This document shows positions 4,891 through 6,895 of a DNA stretch of 6,895 nucleotides, piece by piece. Source of the DNA: JANMMJ01 sp964543235 (GTDB lineage Bacteria > Pseudomonadota > Alphaproteobacteria > Rhizobiales > Aestuariivirgaceae); contig CAZIXE010000111.1 of assembly GCA_964543235.1 (NCBI GenBank), forward strand, positions 1 through 6,895, read 5' to 3'. Under the pieces are notes generated by a model that saw only the letters and a list, made by a program, of their open reading frames with translations, did no database searches and was not told where the DNA came from. Numbering within the stretch: the stretch's first letter is position 1; every line of letters starts with the position of its first letter. Position numbers and translations under genes: made by a program.

Positions 4891-5964
4891 TTGCCCAACC
4901 TGTCCGCAATGGGCAAGCGCAGGACTCCGGGGCCTGCACGGGGGCTTCGCCTTGACCTCGCCCCATCTTCAGGAACCGCGCGCCGCGGCGATGGCAGCCC
5001 AGCGCATGCGAAGCCTGCCACTGCACCACCGGAACATTGCCCTCGCTGGCGCGAACCGGCGTCTCACCCCACCGTCGAAGGCGTCGACATCAACCGTTAC
5101 GCCTATGCCCTCAACGATCCCATCAACCTGAGCGATCCCCTTGGCCACAACGCCTTCTCGGATGTGATGAGCTCGGGCAAGACCAACAGCCAGCCCTGCG
5201 GCTGCGGCGGTGGCGGCGGCGGGGGCGGCGGCCTCGCCGGCGGTTCGTCCAACCAGGGCGGCAGCGGCCAGCGCACCGCCTATGAGAAGCTGATGGGCAT
5301 CGGCAAGCCGGTCACCCTGCAGATGGGCAACTGGGTGGGCGCCCAGATCCCGGTTGGTGCGGTGGCTTTCGGCAGCATCTCGACCGCCGGCATGACCTCC
5401 TTCCAGAAAGCCACGCTCCGCGCCGCCATCGAAACCGGCGAACTCGCCTGGATGGGCGCGGTGGCGAGGTCGGCCATCGCGGCCTTGGCGGCCAGCGTCT
5501 CCGGAGGGACCGCAATGGCATCGTCGAGCCAGGTTGAGTTCGATGTAGCCGCCGAAAGCATTTTGATCGGCCCAGGCGGGCAACTCTATGTTCCCTACGA
5601 TGAGCTGCCGACTCCGGCAAAGTACATCCTTCAGAACCGCTGGATCGACCCGGCGACCGGCCAAATTGTGCTCACCACACCGAACGGATACTATCTCATA
5701 TCCGCGCCAACAGGAGGGGGGTATCTCCTTGTGCCCAGGAATTACACAGGCGGGCGCCAGAACGTGATTCGCTTGCAGCCTTATGGGACGGGGTCCAGTA
5801 CCACGTACGGATACTCAAAGGGATACTACGTCGTCTACAACAAGGCCGGCGCCGCAATCAGCATCTACAGCGGGCAGCCGTTTAAAGACAGTTCGCCAGC
5901 TGTCCACAACGAGTTCAGCATTGCGGTTCCGAATTTGGGAGAACTTCTGGGGCCATTTCGATGA
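4891..5964 (+). CDS. 5'-truncated RHS protein tip with C-terminal toxin candidate (CT1)
   Basis: The open frame could start at TTG 4891 (357 aa), but recognisable sequence begins only near 5071, and no start has a good ribosome binding site. Residues 62-86 (VEGVDINRY, then AYALNDPINLSDPLGH) are the end of an RHS-repeat core, the shell of polymorphic toxins whose C-terminal tip is released to kill rivals. The thousand or more residues expected upstream are absent. Residues 103-126 are a Gly-rich linker. Residues 143-194 are a pre-toxin segment repeated at 6377-6535. The tip (about 195-357) is rich in Tyr and Gly and ends with RLQPYG, GYSKGYYVVYNKAG, SIYSGQP and VHNEF. That ending recalls one seen on other secreted-toxin tips, but I cannot name its family or activity. 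The stop overlaps the next gene by ATGA. It is probably a pseudogene or silent donor cassette unless fused to an upstream RHS body. Confidence 0.7.
   Translation: MPNLSAMGKRRTPGPARGLRLDLAPSSGTARRGDGSPAHAKPATAPPEHCPRWREPASHPTVEGVDINRYAYALNDPINLSDPLGHNAFSDVMSSGKTNSQPCGCGGGGGGGGGLAGGSSNQGGSGQRTAYEKLMGIGKPVTLQMGNWVGAQIPVGAVAFGSISTAGMTSFQKATLRAAIETGELAWMGAVARSAIAALAASVSGGTAMASSSQVEFDVAAESILIGPGGQLYVPYDELPTPAKYILQNRWIDPATGQIVLTTPNGYYLISAPTGGGYLLVPRNYTGGRQNVIRLQPYGTGSSTTYGYSKGYYVVYNKAGAAISIYSGQPFKDSSPAVHNEFSIAVPNLGELLGPFR
5315..5473 (+). repeat. 159-bp pre-toxin direct repeat, copy 1
   Basis: Pairs with 6377-6535, 1062 bp away, without gaps: 154 of 159 positions agree. Mismatches are at 5324, 5332, 5349, 5354 and 5367, and the last 106 bp (5368-5473) are identical. 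It encodes the segment from LQMGNWVGAQIPVG to ELAWMGAVARS, upstream of the variable tip. Three mismatches change residues (M to T, W to R, V to A) and two are silent. Confidence 0.95.
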
Positions 5965-6374
5965 AGGCTGAGGAAATCAAGGCGCAGCTTGCTATCGATC
6001 TGCAAAGATTGATAGGTCGACAGCTCACCCATATTTCCCTGGGGATGTTCATTGCTGACCTAAAGTTTTATGGAGACATCAACTTGATTCTTTCTATCAA
6101 GAAGAAATTCCATTTTTCACTGGATGGTGTCTTGAAGTATGGTTTCGATCCAAGTGAATTGCCCCATCCCAAGGAGGGAAACAGCTCGGATTTCGTGTAC
6201 TTGCACGGGCTGGACTGCGAATTCGTCGATTTTAGCGAGTCCAATCTGAAAGTCGGATTTTCCGGCGGGGGCTACATCAGCGTGGACTTGCTGCCGACTG
6301 ACTTCGAGCCTTTCGAGTACATGGGCAGGAGTGGTCCAAGTGGAGAGCATATGGAATTCTACTATGTGACATGA
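5961..6374 (+). CDS. candidate immunity protein for CT1
   Basis: A 137-residue protein with no signal peptide or membrane segment and an acidic composition (about 20 Asp/Glu against 12 Lys/Arg). I do not recognise the family. The immunity role is inferred from context: it directly follows an RHS toxin tip, overlaps its stop codon by ATGA, and is followed 2 nt later by a repeated pre-toxin segment, which makes it the last gene of a tip-plus-immunity cassette. Base composition is strikingly different from the chromosomal genes: 6061-6120 has only 17 G/C in 60 bases, with AAA, ATT and AGA codons that are rare upstream. This suggests recent acquisition. Possible sequence landmarks are HISLGMFIADLKFYGDINLIL (24-44; begins HISLGMF) and a glycine patch FSGGGYISVDLL (99-110). 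Confidence 0.75.
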   Translation: MKAEEIKAQLAIDLQRLIGRQLTHISLGMFIADLKFYGDINLILSIKKKFHFSLDGVLKYGFDPSELPHPKEGNSSDFVYLHGLDCEFVDFSESNLKVGFSGGGYISVDLLPTDFEPFEYMGRSGPSGEHMEFYYVT

Positions 6375-6895
6375 CTCCCTGCAGACGGGCAACAGGGTGG
6401 GCGCCCAGATTCCGGCTGGTGCGGTGGCCTTCGGCAGCATCTCGACCGCCGGCATGACCTCCTTCCAGAAAGCCACGCTCCGCGCCGCCATCGAAACCGG
6501 CGAACTCGCCTGGATGGGCGCGGTGGCGAGGTCGGGAGCACTTGAAACCGCTGCCGCGGCCGAAGCAAATGGCCCAGATCAAAACCAGACCCCTGCCAAG
6601 AAATTTGCAGAGACAGCTACGATCAACCTTACCATGCTGGTTGCTACCGACACATACTATGCGAGCGGACGTTTCAAGAGCAAGATTGGAAAACAACTCG
6701 CCAAGATTCCCCGGAGTTTCAATGACTGGCTTCTTGATCAGTATCAAAAGCAAAATCTCACTGTCCAGGGAAGTGCATTCGCATCAGGATATCTGCAAGG
6801 ATATACTGATTGCTGCAAAAAAATGCCAAATGCTCCAAGAGAATTTGGTAAAGCTTGGGAGTATGGTTACTATGTAGGATATTCAAGCAAGCTAG
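6370..6895 (+). CDS. orphan second toxin tip (CT2), no start, runs off window
   Basis: The frame opens just after a TGA at 6367-6369 and is still open at the window edge. It begins HDSLQTGNRVGAQ, reads through repeat copy 2, then switches at 6535 to about 120 residues unrelated to CT1. These include TINLTMLVATDTYYASGRF, FNDWLLDQYQKQNL, ASGYLQGYTDCCKKM and FGKAWEYGYYVGYSSKL. There is no start codon or ribosome binding site before the repeat. The first ATG (6454) is inside the repeat without a visible Shine-Dalgarno. That fits an orphan cassette expressed only after recombination onto a full-length gene. I do not recognise the tip, and its C-terminus and presumed immunity gene lie beyond 6895. 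Composition is AT-richer than the repeat before it. Confidence 0.65.
6377..6535 (+). repeat. 159-bp pre-toxin direct repeat, copy 2
   Basis: Second copy of 5315-5473, starting 2 nt after the immunity stop codon and lying in the same reading frame as copy 1 (spacing 1062 bp, divisible by three). Sequence similarity ends abruptly at 6535, where the CT2 sequence begins. Confidence 0.95.

Noticed and set aside
4969..5664. Minus-strand frame of 231 codons over the RHS remnant
   Set aside because: The plus strand carries the RHS signature and the duplicated segment in frame. This frame is its complement.
5315..6535. The 159-bp direct repeat as insertion-sequence ends, att sites or a CRISPR array
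   Set aside because: The repeat is coding and in frame in both copies. No transposase or integrase lies between them, there are no short evenly spaced units, and what lies between is a toxin tip plus partner gene.
6542..6877. Plus-strand 111-codon frame near the right edge
   Set aside because: It is out of frame with repeat copy 2 and CT2. The CT2 frame continues the duplicated coding segment and stays open to the edge.

Overview
The window looks like a chromosomal segment of a GC-rich alphaproteobacterium. The main reason is a clear GcrA homologue, a cell-cycle regulator confined essentially to Alphaproteobacteria. High GC, short or overlapping intergenic spacing and several families of GC-rich intergenic hairpins fit this. 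Nothing fixes the genus.

Layout. (1) 1-352: a non-coding leader in front of gcrA, carrying four GANTC (CcrM-type methylation) sites and a near-consensus CtrA box. (2) 353-889: gcrA. (3) 1012-2648: a translationally coupled pair, a RidA-family enamine/imine deaminase and a SelA/DgaE-like PLP enzyme, overlapping by ATGA. (4) 2720-4400: gap (glyceraldehyde-3-phosphate dehydrogenase) and rpe (ribulose-phosphate 3-epimerase), 4 nt apart, behind a strong Shine-Dalgarno sequence and a possible promoter. (5) 4401-4920: no convincing gene, but a cluster of at least five palindromic intergenic repeats of four kinds. (6) 5071-6895: the wreck of an RHS-repeat polymorphic-toxin locus. It holds the last ~25 residues of an RHS core, a glycine-rich linker, a pre-toxin segment, a variable C-terminal toxin candidate (CT1) and a 137-residue candidate immunity protein overlapping it by ATGA. 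Immediately after comes a second copy of the pre-toxin segment fused in frame to an unrelated C-terminus (CT2), which runs off the window.

The most interesting part is region 6. A 159-bp direct repeat (5315-5473 and 6377-6535; 154/159 identical, no gaps) encodes the pre-toxin segment and precedes both variable tips. The copies are 1062 bp apart, exactly 354 codons, and in the same frame. The second starts 2 nt after the immunity stop codon. Recombination between them would remove CT1 plus its immunity gene and fuse CT2 to the upstream frame without a shift. This is the arrangement expected of an orphan toxin cassette array. Neither CT1, its immunity protein nor CT2 belongs to a family I can name, and base composition drops sharply in the immunity gene and CT2, as expected for acquired cassettes. 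The upstream RHS body is missing: the core joins abruptly to the hairpin cluster. The array may therefore be a silent remnant or a donor store for an intact RHS gene elsewhere; the window cannot decide.
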